A stretch of DNA of 64,000 nucleotides from Moritella marina ATCC 15381 (GCF_008931805.1 NZ_CP044399.1:2604001-2668000); one strand, 5' to 3'. Positions 37,636-47,412 are shown, counted from the stretch's first letter. Made by a program: numbers and translations. Notes: generated by a model not told the origin, from the letters alone.

Positions 37636-38985
37636 CTAAATATAAGCAGCACGCTGTAGGTCATACTTTTGCATTTTCTGGTTCAAAGTTCGGCGTGGTA
37701 AATCAAGCATATCCATCACTTCAATAATACTGCCTTTATGAGTTCGTAACGCTTCATCAATAACCTTACGCTCAAAATTTTGGGTTTGCATAGCCAGTGA
37801 TAACTCACTAGAGCCCGTATCAATACAGGCAAGCGGCTTAGTCAGCAAAATATCAGCAACACTTAGCGTCGCATCGAGGGCAAAACGCGTCGCCACATTA
37901 ATTAACTCTCGCACATTACCTGGCCAACCGTACGCCAATAACGTTTTTTCATCCATACCCGACAGCTGCTTAGCGTTTGTATTAGCCAAATTAACGTAAT
38001 GCTCAAATAACAATAAAATATCTTCGCCACGCTCACGCAGCGGTGGCAAATATAATTGGGCGACATTCAAACGATAAAACAGATCTTGGCGGAAAGCATC
38101 ATTGTCTTTCAAGCTTTCTTTGGCCGCAGCAATCACCCGCACATCAATCGCTATCGACTTATTACCGCCTACACGTTCAACTTGCTTCTCTTGTAAAATA
38201 CGTAACATTTTTATCTGCATGTTAAGTGGCATACTTTCGATTTCATCTAAAAAAAAAGTACCTTTATCTGCATACTCTAGTTTACCAATACGCTTTTTAA
38301 TTGCTCCAGTAAACGCTCCAGCTTCATGACCAAATAATTCGCTTTCAAATAATGCTTCAGGTATTGCAGCACAGTTTAACGCGACAAAATTACCCTGCGA
38401 GCGTGAACTGACTTGATGTAAACAATCTGCGACCAACTCTTTACCACAACCAGTGTCACCATAGATAATGACATTGGCATCAATATTCGCAATTTTAACC
38501 AGCTGTTGACGTAACTCCACCATGGCAGGACTCGAGCCAATTAAGATCTGATCTAACCCTTGTGCCTGCTGTAAATACTCCTCACGCTTGTTGGCACCGA
38601 GTTGTAACTGCCTTTTTTCAATGGCACAGCCGACGGTTTCAATGAGTTTATCGGGATCGAAAGGTTTCTCTAAGAAATCAAATGCACCATCACGCAGTGC
38701 ATTCACGGCCATATTAATATCACCATGGCCAGTCATCAGAATAATCGGCATTGCTGGATTGCTTGTTAATAACTGTGGTAACAGTGCTAACCCAGAGATA
38801 TCAGGTAAGCGTACATCAGAAATGACAATACCAGGAAAGGCCGCAGGTATGCTGTTTAATGCTGACTCACCATCAGCACATTCAATAACATCATAACCTG
38901 CTAGCTGAAGTCGTTGGCTAATAGCCAAACGCACAATCTCGTCGTCTTCAATAAGCGCGACCTGAATCACTGATTGTTGCGGCAT
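37636..38985 (-). CDS. DctD-like sigma-54-dependent response regulator
   Basis: A 449-residue activator with three domains: receiver (about 5-125; acidic pair in LIEDDE, phosphorylated Asp in VISDVRLPD, Lys in FLEKPFDP), AAA+ domain (about 145-380; Walker A YGDTGCGKE, the sigma-54 contact loop GAFTGA, Walker B FFLDEIES) and a C-terminal Fis-type helix-turn-helix (GSIIEVMDMLDLPRRTLNQK). I chose the ATG at 38985, which has AGGA and GGA close upstream; a GTG three codons earlier overlaps that site. It probably pairs with the DctB-like kinase at 29.3 kb and acts on the promoter in front of the TAXI gene. Confidence 0.9.
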   Translation of the reverse strand: MPQQSVIQVALIEDDEIVRLAISQRLQLAGYDVIECADGESALNSIPAAFPGIVISDVRLPDISGLALLPQLLTSNPAMPIILMTGHGDINMAVNALRDGAFDFLEKPFDPDKLIETVGCAIEKRQLQLGANKREEYLQQAQGLDQILIGSSPAMVELRQQLVKIANIDANVIIYGDTGCGKELVADCLHQVSSRSQGNFVALNCAAIPEALFESELFGHEAGAFTGAIKKRIGKLEYADKGTFFLDEIESMPLNMQIKMLRILQEKQVERVGGNKSIAIDVRVIAAAKESLKDNDAFRQDLFYRLNVAQLYLPPLRERGEDILLLFEHYVNLANTNAKQLSGMDEKTLLAYGWPGNVRELINVATRFALDATLSVADILLTKPLACIDTGSSELSLAMQTQNFERKVIDEALRTHKGSIIEVMDMLDLPRRTLNQKMQKYDLQRAAYI

Positions 38986-39216
38986 AAATTCCACGTCCTG
39001 TGTTGTATAAATAATGCTGACAGAGTAAGAAATAGCGCGACGATTTGAAAGGAGCTAGCTCCCAAATTACAGACATAAAATATCCACGGGGCTTAGATCC
39101 AACACAATCGCTGATAATCAGCACTGTTACCATCACTAACACTACCAATTATCAGCCAGTTATTTATACTGGTCGTATAACGTTTACAGAAAAATAGAAA
39201 GCCAATAGGAATTGAA

Positions 39217-39567
39217 ATGACGACTGTGATGTACGGAATTAAAAACTGCGATACTATTAAAAAAGCCAAGAAATGGTTAGAAGCAAACGAACTTGAATTT
39301 ACATTTCACGATCACCGCGTTAATGGTTTAGATAAAGCACAACTGATCACTTGGTGTGAAACGCTAGGTTGGGAACAAGTCGTTAATAAACGTGGCACCA
39401 CCTACCGCCAATTAAGCGATGAACAAAAAGCAGCACTAACAGAAGCGACTGCAATTGAATTGTTAATTGAACAGCCAGCGATGATCAAACGTCCCATTTT
39501 GGATGTCGATGGTCAACTGACATTAGGCTTTAAAGCCGACACTTATGCGGCGCTTTTTGCTAAGTAA
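39217..39567 (+). CDS. yffB: ArsC/Spx-family protein YffB
   Basis: A 116-residue thioredoxin-fold protein of the arsenate reductase-like family. It starts MTTVMYGIKNCDTIKKAKKWL, with a single Cys where ArsC/Spx proteins carry theirs, and keeps the conserved Arg in HDHRVNG and NKRGTTYRQL. Function of YffB is poorly defined; it is related to glutathione-dependent thiol reductases. It precedes dapE by 124 bp, the same neighbourhood as in many gammaproteobacteria. AGGA lies before the ATG. Confidence 0.88.
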   Translation: MTTVMYGIKNCDTIKKAKKWLEANELEFTFHDHRVNGLDKAQLITWCETLGWEQVVNKRGTTYRQLSDEQKAALTEATAIELLIEQPAMIKRPILDVDGQLTLGFKADTYAALFAK

Positions 39568-39691
39568 ATAAGACCAATAAAAAGTAAAGTAACTAACCGT
39601 TATCCAGAAATCAATTACTTATAGCATTGGCTTACCACGTAAGTCAGCGCTAACAATATCTTGTAAAAAATGCTGTAAAAAGGAATTACTC

Positions 39692-40828
39692 ATGTCAGAC
39701 AGTTTAGTACTACAACTTGCCAAAGACCTACTTAGCCGTAAATCAGTGACCCCCGAAGATGCAGGTTGTCAGCAAATGATGATCACCCGTCTTGAAGAAC
39801 TGGGTTTTACTATCGAAACCATGGTATTTGAAGACACGACTAACCTTTGGGCTCGCCGTGGTACCACCGCGCCAGTATTCTGTTTTGCTGGTCATACCGA
39901 CGTTGTACCTGTCGGTAAAATCGAAGATTGGGATACCGACCCATTCGTACCAACTATTATCGATGGCTACTTACACGGCCGTGGCGCTGCAGACATGAAA
40001 GGTTCGATTGCGTCTTTCTTAGTGGCAGTAGAAAGCTTCGTTAAAGCCCATCCCGATCACCAAGGTTCGGTTGCGTTATTAATCACAAGTGACGAAGAAG
40101 GCCCGTTTATCAATGGCACAACGCGTGTAATTGATACGCTTGAAGCCCGTAACGAAAAAATCGATTGGTGTATTGTTGGCGAACCATCAAGCACCAACAA
40201 AGTCGGAGACATCGTTAAAAATGGTCGTCGTGGTTCACTCACTGGCGATATCGTGGTGAAAGGTATTCAAGGTCACGTGGCTTACCCACACCTGGCCGAA
40301 AACCCAATTCACAAGTTAGCCCCAGCCTTGTCTGAACTTAGTCAAGTGGTCTGGGATCAAGGCAATGACTACTTCCCTGCAACAACACTACAAATCACGG
40401 ATATCCGCAGTGGCGCAGGTGCAAGTAATATCGTACCAGGCGAAGCAACGTGTCAGTTTAACCTGCGTTATTCAACAGAGCTAACAGCGGATTTAATCAA
40501 ATACCGTATTGAAGGCATCTTTGAAAAGCATGGCTTAAACTACGAGATCAGCTGGATCCACAGTGGTCAACCTTTCCTTACTGAACCGGGCAATTTGTTA
40601 AACGCAATCACCGATTCAATTGAAAGTGTGTGTGGTTATCCGTCAGAACTGTCTACTTCTGGTGGCACATCAGATGGACGTTTCATCGCACCAACTGGCG
40701 CACAGGTTGTCGAACTAGGGCCAGTAAACGCGACTATTCATAAAGTAAATGAATGTGTAAAGATCTCGGATATTGAGCAATTAGCAGACATTTACGAGCA
40801 AACATTAGTAAAATTATTAGCTAAGTAA
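39692..40828 (+). CDS. dapE: Succinyl-diaminopimelate desuccinylase
   Basis: Zinc hydrolase of the lysine/diaminopimelate pathway; it releases succinate from N-succinyl-LL-diaminopimelate. The 378-residue protein shows the M20-family motifs [34 protein letters not shown] and the dimerisation domain starting after NGRRGSLTG, with GGTSDGRFI near the end. AAGGAATTAC lies before the ATG. A hairpin terminator-like element follows. Confidence 0.96.
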   Translation: MSDSLVLQLAKDLLSRKSVTPEDAGCQQMMITRLEELGFTIETMVFEDTTNLWARRGTTAPVFCFAGHTDVVPVGKIEDWDTDPFVPTIIDGYLHGRGAADMKGSIASFLVAVESFVKAHPDHQGSVALLITSDEEGPFINGTTRVIDTLEARNEKIDWCIVGEPSSTNKVGDIVKNGRRGSLTGDIVVKGIQGHVAYPHLAENPIHKLAPALSELSQVVWDQGNDYFPATTLQITDIRSGAGASNIVPGEATCQFNLRYSTELTADLIKYRIEGIFEKHGLNYEISWIHSGQPFLTEPGNLLNAITDSIESVCGYPSELSTSGGTSDGRFIAPTGAQVVELGPVNATIHKVNECVKISDIEQLADIYEQTLVKLLAK

Positions 40829-40880
40829 CGCGCTATTTTCTTACTCGAATAGCGAGTAAAGTAACGCGAAATTATCGCAT

Positions 40881-40914
40881 AAATGGCTTGGACGGACTCA
40901 GTTCAAGCCATTTT
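40881..40914 (+). terminator. Terminator-like hairpin after dapE
   Basis: AAATGGCTTG(GAC) pairs with (GTT)CAAGCCATTT around a seven-base loop, 52 bp after dapE, followed by a short T stretch. The remainder of 40829-41259 is AT-rich with no gene seen. Confidence 0.65.
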
Positions 40915-41222
40915 ATGGCCCTGTAAAAAACCACAAACACCCCATATTTACACCACAATCACCTAGCTTACTACCTCCAGCCGCTATATAAAACCGATAA
41001 CCCCATCACATTCCATAACAAATTTTATAATCCATTAACAAATAGTAAAAATTCAATATTTACAATACATTAACATCTTTAGAATACCTGTTTATGGCAC
41101 TTTATAGACCTTAACACCCAATCATTAAGCCGCCGATTTATTGACTTTAATCAATGTCTGAATTATTGTTTATGCAGTTGCATAGTTTTGCAAAACACCT
41201 ATTTGTTTAATGTTGTTAATGA

Positions 41223-41239
41223 CATGTTTGTTAAACATG
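41223..41239. promoter_or_regulatory. Palindrome upstream of the CtlX-like gene
   Basis: CATGTTT-GTT-AAACATG, a perfect 7 bp inverted repeat with a 3 bp centre, 20 bp before the start codon of the first guanidino-cluster gene. Size and position suit an operator, possibly of the TetR protein encoded two genes downstream. An exact copy was not found in front of the other cluster genes. Confidence 0.4.
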
Positions 41240-41259
41240 ATTTCATAAAAGGAAGTTGT

Positions 41260-42204
41260 ATGGCTTTAATCCAAGCGCCAAATTCAGTAGTGATGGTTCG
41301 ACCGTGGAAATTTTTCTCGAACCCAGAAACAGCAGTCGATAATGCGTTTCAAAAAACTGGCCTCGATGAACAAGACTCACTCGAGTTAGATCGTAGCGGT
41401 ATATCACTGCAAGCTAAAAATGAATTTGACATCGTCGTTGCAGGATTAAACGAACACGGCATCAACGTCCACGTATTTGATGATTTTGGTGATCGTGAGA
41501 CACCCGATTCAGTATTCCCCAACAACTGGTTCTCGACCCACAGTGGCGGCCACGTTGCTTTGTACCCAATGTATTCACAAAACCGCCGCCGTGAACGTCG
41601 CAGTGACATTATTGAAATGTTAAAAGCGCACTATCGTGTACAAGACGTTATCGACTTCTCTGGTTTAGAGTGGGATAACCTGTTTCTTGAAGGCACTGGT
41701 GCAATGGTATTAGACAACGTTAACCGTATCGCCTATACCGCTAAATCAAACCGTTCTAGCGAAGTTATTTTAGAACGTTTCTGCGCTATCTTCCAATACG
41801 AACCAATGGCGTTTGAAACCGCAGATGCGTCTGGAACCGCAATTTATCACACTAATGTAATGATGTGTGTGGCTTCAAAATACGCGCTTATTTGCTTGGA
41901 CATGATCCCAAATGAAGCTCGTCGCGCTGCTGTTCGTCAACGTTTAGAAGAATCTGACATCGAAGTCATTGAACTGAGTTTTGACCAAATTGATAACTTT
42001 GCTGGTAACGCTATTGAGTTAACAGGTAATGGTAAAAGCCACTTGGTGATGTCACAACGTGCAAAAGACGCATTAACACCAGACCAAGTAGAGCGCATCG
42101 AACGACATTCAACAATTTTAGGCTTTAGTGTTCCAACTATCGAACTCGCTGGCGGTTCTATTCGCTGCATGATCGCAGGGATCCACCTCAGCCCAAGAAC
42201 GTAA
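41260..42204 (+). CDS. CtlX-like citrulline hydrolase, guanidino-modifying family
   Basis: A 314-residue pentein-fold hydrolase of the amidinotransferase superfamily, similar to the CtlX group (citrulline to ornithine, CO2 and ammonia). Motifs: FPNNWFSTHSGGHVALYPM, EGTGAMVLDN (acid), YHTNVMMCV (His) and the C-terminal nucleophile in GGSIRCMIAG. The ATG at 41260 has AAGGAAG upstream and gives the family N terminus MALIQAPNSVVMVRPW; the reading from 41188 lacks such support. It opens a cluster with an arginine-deiminase-like gene and an ornithine-cyclodeaminase-like gene. CtlX identity is by motif and context, the exact substrate is inference. Confidence 0.82.
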   Translation: MALIQAPNSVVMVRPWKFFSNPETAVDNAFQKTGLDEQDSLELDRSGISLQAKNEFDIVVAGLNEHGINVHVFDDFGDRETPDSVFPNNWFSTHSGGHVALYPMYSQNRRRERRSDIIEMLKAHYRVQDVIDFSGLEWDNLFLEGTGAMVLDNVNRIAYTAKSNRSSEVILERFCAIFQYEPMAFETADASGTAIYHTNVMMCVASKYALICLDMIPNEARRAAVRQRLEESDIEVIELSFDQIDNFAGNAIELTGNGKSHLVMSQRAKDALTPDQVERIERHSTILGFSVPTIELAGGSIRCMIAGIHLSPRT

Positions 42205-42334
42205 CTAAATCGTAAGCAGCCGACTAAGCAGCTGCAACGCAGTCTGAATGCAACAATACGCAGTTAGTATGACGCTACTTCAGCCAGTAATAATTTTAAT
42301 TAAAAAGACAAGACTTATGGAAAAGGAAAAGGTT

Positions 42335-43186
42335 ATGGAAACCAGTTATGTAAAATCAGCGACCGGTGAATTGAAGCAAGTATTACTTTGTTCGCCAACC
42401 TACCTGAATCTTTCACCAATCAACAAGATTGCGGAAGATTGGTTAGAGAAAGGCGAGCAGATCGATCAACAAAAATGCTTAAACGAACACCAAGAGCTGA
42501 TCAGCATTTACGAAAGCAACGGTATTAATGTTGAAGTGCTTGCACCGACAGAACATTTATCAAGCCAAGTATTTGCCCGTGACTTTGGTTTCAACATTAA
42601 AGAAGGTTATGTACTTGGCCGCTTTAAAGAAGAAGTACGTCACGCAGAAAGCCTACTGTATGCCGAAAAACTGGCAGAACTCGGCGTGCCAATCATCGCG
42701 ACTTGCCATGAAGGTGTATTAGAAGGTGGTGATTTCTGGCAGCTTGATGAAAAAACGCTCGCCATTGGTACGCTACAACGTTCTGATGAAAAAGGCATCC
42801 AAAGTATTCGTGAGCAGCTTGAACCATTAGGCTACACCATCATTTCGGTTAACTCGAAACCAGAATACCTACACCTTGATATGATCTTTAATATCGTCGG
42901 AGAAAAGACCGCCGTAACCTATTACGACGGTTTACCGCCCGAGTTCCAAGCTTACCTTGATGAAGCCGGTTACGACTTAATTAAAATTGAAGAAGCAGGC
43001 GTATTTAAGCACTTCTGTAATCTGCAAGCGTTAGGTAACAAACGCATCATCTCATTAAGCGCGAATACAGACGTAAACGCACAATTACGTGAACGTGGTT
43101 TCACCGTATTTGAGTTGCATTCGACGGAAATTTTGAAAACAGGCGGTGGTCCACACTGCATGACGTTCCCACTAGAACGTCACTAA
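42335..43186 (+). CDS. Arginine deiminase/DDAH-like amidinohydrolase
   Basis: A 283-residue pentein-fold enzyme. It carries the catalytic set of the arginine deiminase and dimethylarginine dimethylaminohydrolase group: Asp in FARDFGF, Glu-Gly-Gly-Asp in VLEGGDFW, His-x-Asp in YLHLDMIF and the nucleophile Cys in TGGGPHCMTF. This makes it a hydrolase that should turn arginine or a methylarginine into citrulline, rather than an amidinotransferase. I chose the ATG at 42335, preceded by AAGGAAAAGG; the ORF is open further up but without homology. The 130 bp gap to the CtlX-like gene suggests cotranscription or a separate promoter. Preference between arginine and dimethylarginine cannot be settled. 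Confidence 0.82.
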   Translation: METSYVKSATGELKQVLLCSPTYLNLSPINKIAEDWLEKGEQIDQQKCLNEHQELISIYESNGINVEVLAPTEHLSSQVFARDFGFNIKEGYVLGRFKEEVRHAESLLYAEKLAELGVPIIATCHEGVLEGGDFWQLDEKTLAIGTLQRSDEKGIQSIREQLEPLGYTIISVNSKPEYLHLDMIFNIVGEKTAVTYYDGLPPEFQAYLDEAGYDLIKIEEAGVFKHFCNLQALGNKRIISLSANTDVNAQLRERGFTVFELHSTEILKTGGGPHCMTFPLERH

Positions 43187-43213
43187 ATATTTACCGACAG
43201 TGCGTTGTATTAT

Positions 43214-43248
43214 GTCTATTAAATTAAATGTTATCTAACTTAATAGAC
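43214..43248. terminator. Hairpin between converging genes
   Basis: GTCTATTAA and TTAATAGAC are perfect inverted 9 bp copies, overlapping the 3' end of the TetR gene and 27 bp past the amidinohydrolase stop. No clear T-run; a weak terminator at best. Confidence 0.4.
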
Positions 43249-43844
43249 AAGATTGCAGATGCACTGTCGATACCGATATTGACCAGTTCATTATCTTTGA
43301 ATTTGTAGGCGGCCATGCTGCCCTCTAGCCATAAACCATCAATCAAAGCATTGATTTTAATAGCTAGTATTTCACATTCATGATGGTCAACTGTGATGCC
43401 ATCCGAGGCTAATGCCGCACTAATCAACGGTGCTAATATCTTCGTTGTTTTAGCGTATTCATTAGTACGAATGGCAGCCATTTCTGGGTCGATGTACGTC
43501 ATCGGTAAGAAATTAGCCCATAACAATACGGTACGTGGTGACACAATTGGCGCAGATAACGTCGCTTGAATAAAGTGCTGCAATCGAGTTTTAGCACACA
43601 CGTCTTGGTCGTTAATTTCGACACGGGCGTTAACGTACATGATCTCGAGTAATGCCGAATACGCGGCCCGTAGCATCTCGTCTTTACCAGAAAAGTAAAA
43701 ACGGATCAGGCCGTTGGTGACATTGGCATATTCAGCCACATTACGTACTGTGGTTTTTTGTAAACCTTCGTTAGCAATGCAATCTAGTGTGGCATTGATT
43801 AACTCTTGTTTACGGTTTTTACCTTTTGTTCCTTTCGCTGGCAT
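43224..43844 (-). CDS. TetR/BetI-type transcriptional regulator
   Basis: A repressor-like protein of about 206 residues. The N-terminal helix-turn-helix is typical: RKQELINATLDCIANEGLQK then TTVRNVAEYANVTNGLIRFYF, closest in style to BetI. The C-terminal ligand domain is helical. The ATG at 43844 gives the family length; the frame remains open to 44018 but those residues look untypical and basic/aromatic. No strong ribosome site is visible, so the start is uncertain. It is divergent from the ornithine-cyclodeaminase-like gene and lies inside the guanidino cluster, so it is the probable local regulator. Confidence 0.82.
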   Translation of the reverse strand: MPAKGTKGKNRKQELINATLDCIANEGLQKTTVRNVAEYANVTNGLIRFYFSGKDEMLRAAYSALLEIMYVNARVEINDQDVCAKTRLQHFIQATLSAPIVSPRTVLLWANFLPMTYIDPEMAAIRTNEYAKTTKILAPLISAALASDGITVDHHECEILAIKINALIDGLWLEGSMAAYKFKDNELVNIGIDSASAILSIKLDNI

Positions 43845-44115
43845 AGGCAGGTATTTAATCCGTATTTGAGTATAAGGTGAGTCGAATAGATGAAAATTAA
43901 TCATACCCCTAGGGCGTGATGCTGGCAATTTAATAAGCTTAAATTTATGCACATAACACTTAAACCGATACGCATAACACCTGTGTATCTTAATTATAAA
44001 ACGTATTAGATAAACCACTCATTGATTTATATGTTTATTATTAATATAGCTATGATTGTAATGGAAAAATTCGATTTTTCTCTTTTACCCTAGACGGAAT
44101 TTAACAAGGATCACC

Positions 44116-45120
44116 ATGATTGTATTAGAGATAAAAGATATTAAAGCGATAATCGAGAAAGTTGGCTACCAAGACTTTTTTGCTCAGCTTAACGATACAT
44201 TGACTGAAGATTATAAAAATTGGCACGACTTTGATAAAAGCCCACGTGTTGCGAATCACGTTCAAGACGGCGTAATCGAATTAATGCCAATTTCGAATGC
44301 TGAAATGTACTCGTTTAAATACGTAAATGGCCACCCAAAAAACCCAGCACAAAACAAAATGACAGTAATGGCGACAGGTCAATTATCGTTAACTGAAACT
44401 GGCGAACCGCTAATGTTCTCAGAAATGACCTTGCTTACTGGTTTCCGTACTGCGGCAACATCTGCAATGGCTGCAAAGCACTTAGCCAAGAAAGATTCTG
44501 AAGTATTGGCGCTGATTGGTACTGGCGCACAAAGTGAATTCCAGTTCCTTGCTTACTCGTTCATCTTTGATTTAAAAGAAGTACGTTTCTTTGATACCGA
44601 CCCTGCAGCAATGCGTAAATTCGAGCAGAACATGGCGCGTTTTGATATTCGCCTAACACCGTGTAAAGACGCAAGAGAAGCGGTTCAAGGTGCTGATTTA
44701 ATTACCACTTGTACAGCAGACAAAAAATACCAAACAGTATTAACTAAAGACATGATCAGCAAAGACGTATTCATTAACGGTCTTGGCGGTGATTGCCCTG
44801 GTAAAACTGAAATCGAAAAAGAACTCGTAGAAAGCGCAACGATTGTGGTTGAGTTCCTACCGCAATCTCGTGTTGAAGGTGAGATCCAACAACTGGGTGC
44901 AGACTTCACGTGTACAGAACTACACGAGATTATTAAAGGCGAGAAAACGCTGAACGTGGCAACAGACGGCACTATCTTGTATGACTCAGTAGGCTTCGCC
45001 CTAGAAGATTACTCGGTACTACGTTTAGTTTACAAACTAGCTAAGCAACACAACATCGGCAGCGAAATGGAATTAATACCAGATCTAAGCGATGTGAAGA
45101 ACTTGTTCTCGCTGCTATAA
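44116..45120 (+). CDS. Ornithine cyclodeaminase family protein
   Basis: A 334-residue NAD(P)-dependent enzyme of the ornithine cyclodeaminase/mu-crystallin family. It shows MTVMATGQLSLTETGEPL, then TGFRTAATSAMAAKHLA, the dinucleotide-binding ALIGTGAQSEFQ and DVFINGLGGDCPGKTE with the expected catalytic Asp. These motifs favour ornithine cyclodeaminase (ornithine to proline and ammonia) over the alanine or tauropine-type dehydrogenases of the same family. AAGGA lies before the ATG. It is divergent from the TetR gene and completes a possible arginine-citrulline-ornithine-proline route. Confidence 0.85.
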   Translation: MIVLEIKDIKAIIEKVGYQDFFAQLNDTLTEDYKNWHDFDKSPRVANHVQDGVIELMPISNAEMYSFKYVNGHPKNPAQNKMTVMATGQLSLTETGEPLMFSEMTLLTGFRTAATSAMAAKHLAKKDSEVLALIGTGAQSEFQFLAYSFIFDLKEVRFFDTDPAAMRKFEQNMARFDIRLTPCKDAREAVQGADLITTCTADKKYQTVLTKDMISKDVFINGLGGDCPGKTEIEKELVESATIVVEFLPQSRVEGEIQQLGADFTCTELHEIIKGEKTLNVATDGTILYDSVGFALEDYSVLRLVYKLAKQHNIGSEMELIPDLSDVKNLFSLL

Positions 45121-45198
45121 CAGCGTAGCTCGTTAAAATGACGAGCCTAGCCTGTCGCGGCTAGTTGGTTCCTGTTCGTCATTCATAATAAAACCCTT

Positions 45199-45248
45199 GG
45201 CCAAGCACCCACAGTTCGCATTCAATACTGTGGGGCTTGGTCTTTTTT
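45199..45248 (+). terminator. Terminator after the ornithine cyclodeaminase-like gene
   Basis: CCAAGC(A)CCCACAGT pairs with ACTGTGGGGCTTGG, followed by TCTTTTTT. Two small hairpins (GCTCGT/ACGAGC and CTAGCC/GGCTAG, 45128-45161) lie between it and the stop codon. Confidence 0.9.
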
Positions 45249-45633
45249 AGCGTGATATAAAGATGTTTACGGTTCATAAATCCCACCAATGTTAGCCATT
45301 TGTTTGTTTAAAATTATTTTTAATTATTATTACCCCCTCTAGAGCCGCATAAATACTGACTTTTGAGTCAAGAAATGACAGTTTCCCCCTTTCAACCGGA
45401 AAATAAAGACTTTACAAGATAACAACCCTTAGACTAATATCAGTCCGTATAAGCGCGTTGGATAAACGCGGCTTACCCGCACACACGATTCGCTTGTACC
45501 GCTTAAACTAAAATCCTTATAATTTTTTGCACAGTACCATCCATGAACCCATTCATTTAGGGTTTTCCTTGCGCCTGCTATATGGCATCGCGTAAGAATA
45601 AGAGCCTGTGCAGACAAACAGAAGATAGATGTC
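45249..45633. other. guaC upstream region
   Basis: 385 bp without a credible plus-strand gene. The overlapping minus-strand ORF is antisense to guaC. It should hold the guaC promoter and a possibly long leader; I saw no purine-riboswitch-like pattern. Confidence 0.4.
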
Positions 45634-46674
45634 ATGCGTATAGAACAAGAATTGAAGCTAGGTTTTAAAGATGTACTTTTCCGCCCAAAACGTTCAACTC
45701 TTAAGAGTCGTTCACAAGTAAGCTTAGAGCGTACATTCACTTTCCCTAACAGCAAATACACTTGGACAGGTGTACCGGTTATTGCTGCAAACATGGATAC
45801 TGTAGGTACATTTGAAGCGGCGAAAGAACTTGCTGCACACAAAATGCTAACAGCTGTACATAAGCATTACACTGTCGCTGAATGGAAAGAATTCCTAGAA
45901 GCAAACCCAGAAATCTTTGACCATATCTTTGTATCAACAGGTACATCTGATTCAGATTTCGAAAAACTTCAACAAGTTCTAGCATTAGATGATCGTCTAC
46001 AGTTTATCTGTATCGATGTAGCTAATGGTTACTCAGAATTTTTCATTGATTTCGTACGTAAAGTACGTTCAGCATACCCAACTAAAACGATTATGGCTGG
46101 TAACGTAGTTACTGGTGAAATCACAGAAGAACTTATTCTGTCTGGCGCAGATATCATCAAAGTTGGTATCGGTCCTGGTTCAGTATGTACTACACGTGTT
46201 AAAACAGGTGTTGGTTACCCACAACTTTCTGCAATCATCGAGTGTGCTGACGCTGCTCACGGCCTTTCAGGCATGGTTGTTGGTGACGGTGGTTGTTCTT
46301 GTGCTGGTGATGTTGCTAAAGCATTTGGCGGCGGCGCAGACTTCGTTATGCTTGGCGGTATGTTAGCTGGTCACGACGAAAGTGGCGGCGAGCTGTGCGA
46401 AGTTAATGGCAAGAAAACGAAAAAATTCTATGGCATGAGCTCAACAACTGCGATGAATAAACACGCAGGTGGTGTTGCTAAATACCGTGCTTCAGAAGGT
46501 AAAACTGTAGAAGTTCCTTACCGTGGTCCAATCGAAAACACTGTTTTTGATATCCTAGGTGGCGTACGTTCTACTTGTACATACGTTGGCGCAGCTTCAT
46601 TAAAAGAGCTAAGCAAGCGTACTACCTTTATCCGTGTACTTGAGCAAGAAAACAACGTATTCGGTAAAGAATAA
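45634..46674 (+). CDS. guaC: GMP reductase
   Basis: Converts GMP to IMP with NADPH, returning guanine nucleotides to the adenine branch. The 346-residue protein begins [21 protein letters not shown] and has [11 protein letters not shown], the active-site Cys loop [20 protein letters not shown], the phosphate-binding [16 protein letters not shown] and [14 protein letters not shown]. These residues and the absence of CBS domains separate it from IMP dehydrogenase. Codon use is even and strongly biased, as expected for an expressed core gene. It is followed by copy 1 of a palindromic repeat that also works as its terminator. Confidence 0.96.
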   Translation: MRIEQELKLGFKDVLFRPKRSTLKSRSQVSLERTFTFPNSKYTWTGVPVIAANMDTVGTFEAAKELAAHKMLTAVHKHYTVAEWKEFLEANPEIFDHIFVSTGTSDSDFEKLQQVLALDDRLQFICIDVANGYSEFFIDFVRKVRSAYPTKTIMAGNVVTGEITEELILSGADIIKVGIGPGSVCTTRVKTGVGYPQLSAIIECADAAHGLSGMVVGDGGCSCAGDVAKAFGGGADFVMLGGMLAGHDESGGELCEVNGKKTKKFYGMSSTTAMNKHAGGVAKYRASEGKTVEVPYRGPIENTVFDILGGVRSTCTYVGAASLKELSKRTTFIRVLEQENNVFGKE

Positions 46675-46700
46675 ATTGGTGTAAATATGCAATTTTAATA

Positions 46701-46790
46701 TTGCGTATTTAAGCTAACAAAGGCGAGCATTGATGTGGATTTATTTAATTATAAATGTTCCATTATCATGCTCGCCTTTTTGCGTTTTGG
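46701..46790. repeat. Palindromic dispersed repeat, copy 1 (also guaC terminator)
   Basis: A 90 bp element that recurs at 51219-51307 with few differences. Its core is a long imperfect palindrome: AAAGGCGAGCAT at 46719-46730 pairs with ATGCTCGCCTTT at 46768-46779, and inner parts (TGTGGATTTAT / ATAAATGTTCCA) pair imperfectly. Followed by T residues, so it should terminate guaC transcripts. Confidence 0.85.
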
Positions 46791-47412
46791 GCTATTTATA
46801 ATTTTGCTTATTCGCAGCAAAAATTGATTCAAGTTGTTGGTGTTACCAAAGCACTATACCCGTTCAGCTATAAAGTAGACTCAGTTCTGAGTGTATCTCA
46901 ATTACGATTGATTAAGATCTAAGCCGAAATTGCCCCCTTTTGGCTTAGAGCTTTAACTCACTCGAAATATGTTTATATTGGTTTGCCATATATTTGCTCA
47001 TGTGAGGAGTTTGTCATATCACAACAGCACACGTGAACCCTATTGCGAGTTCAATTGTGATCCTGCCTTGGTTAGATATTATGCAAAGGCACTCTCCCTC
47101 CTATAGTGACTTGTATCTCATATCTCATATTACAAAAGCATTAGAAATAAGCATTTCAATTAGAATCGACGCGAAAGGGATATTCACTAAGACAGTGCAA
47201 AATTATCCATCCAGAATTATGGGTTAAAATTGGTTTTAAAGGGGTAAAGTAAGCGTTAGAGAGGACTTGTTTACTGAGTAGTGAAATGACAATTATCACC
47301 TTTATGTTCAATAGGCCGCTCAGGGACGATTTCAGCCCTAGATCTAAAAAGCCTCCAACTTGGAGGCCAGTTTCAATTACCCACTATACAATTGTGCCCT
47401 AACATGAGCTTC
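46791..47412. other. Gene-poor region between repeat copy 1 and the chorismate mutase gene
   Basis: About 620 bp with no convincing gene. A 64-codon reading at 47033-47227 (GTG start, no ribosome site) matches nothing I know. CTAAGCC/GGCTTAG (46919-46925 and 46942-46948) forms a small inverted repeat. The stretch reads like decayed sequence. Confidence 0.4.

Noticed and set aside
43845-44018. Longer N terminus for the TetR gene
   Set aside because: The extra 58 residues are basic and aromatic, lack family similarity and would cover the divergent promoter region.
46719-46785. Ordinary single terminator after guaC
   Set aside because: It does look like one, but the whole 90 bp recurs at 51219, so I recorded it as a dispersed repeat with terminator function.
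47033-47227. 64-codon plus-strand ORF
   Set aside because: GTG start without ribosome site, no family, surrounded by decayed sequence; not enough support.
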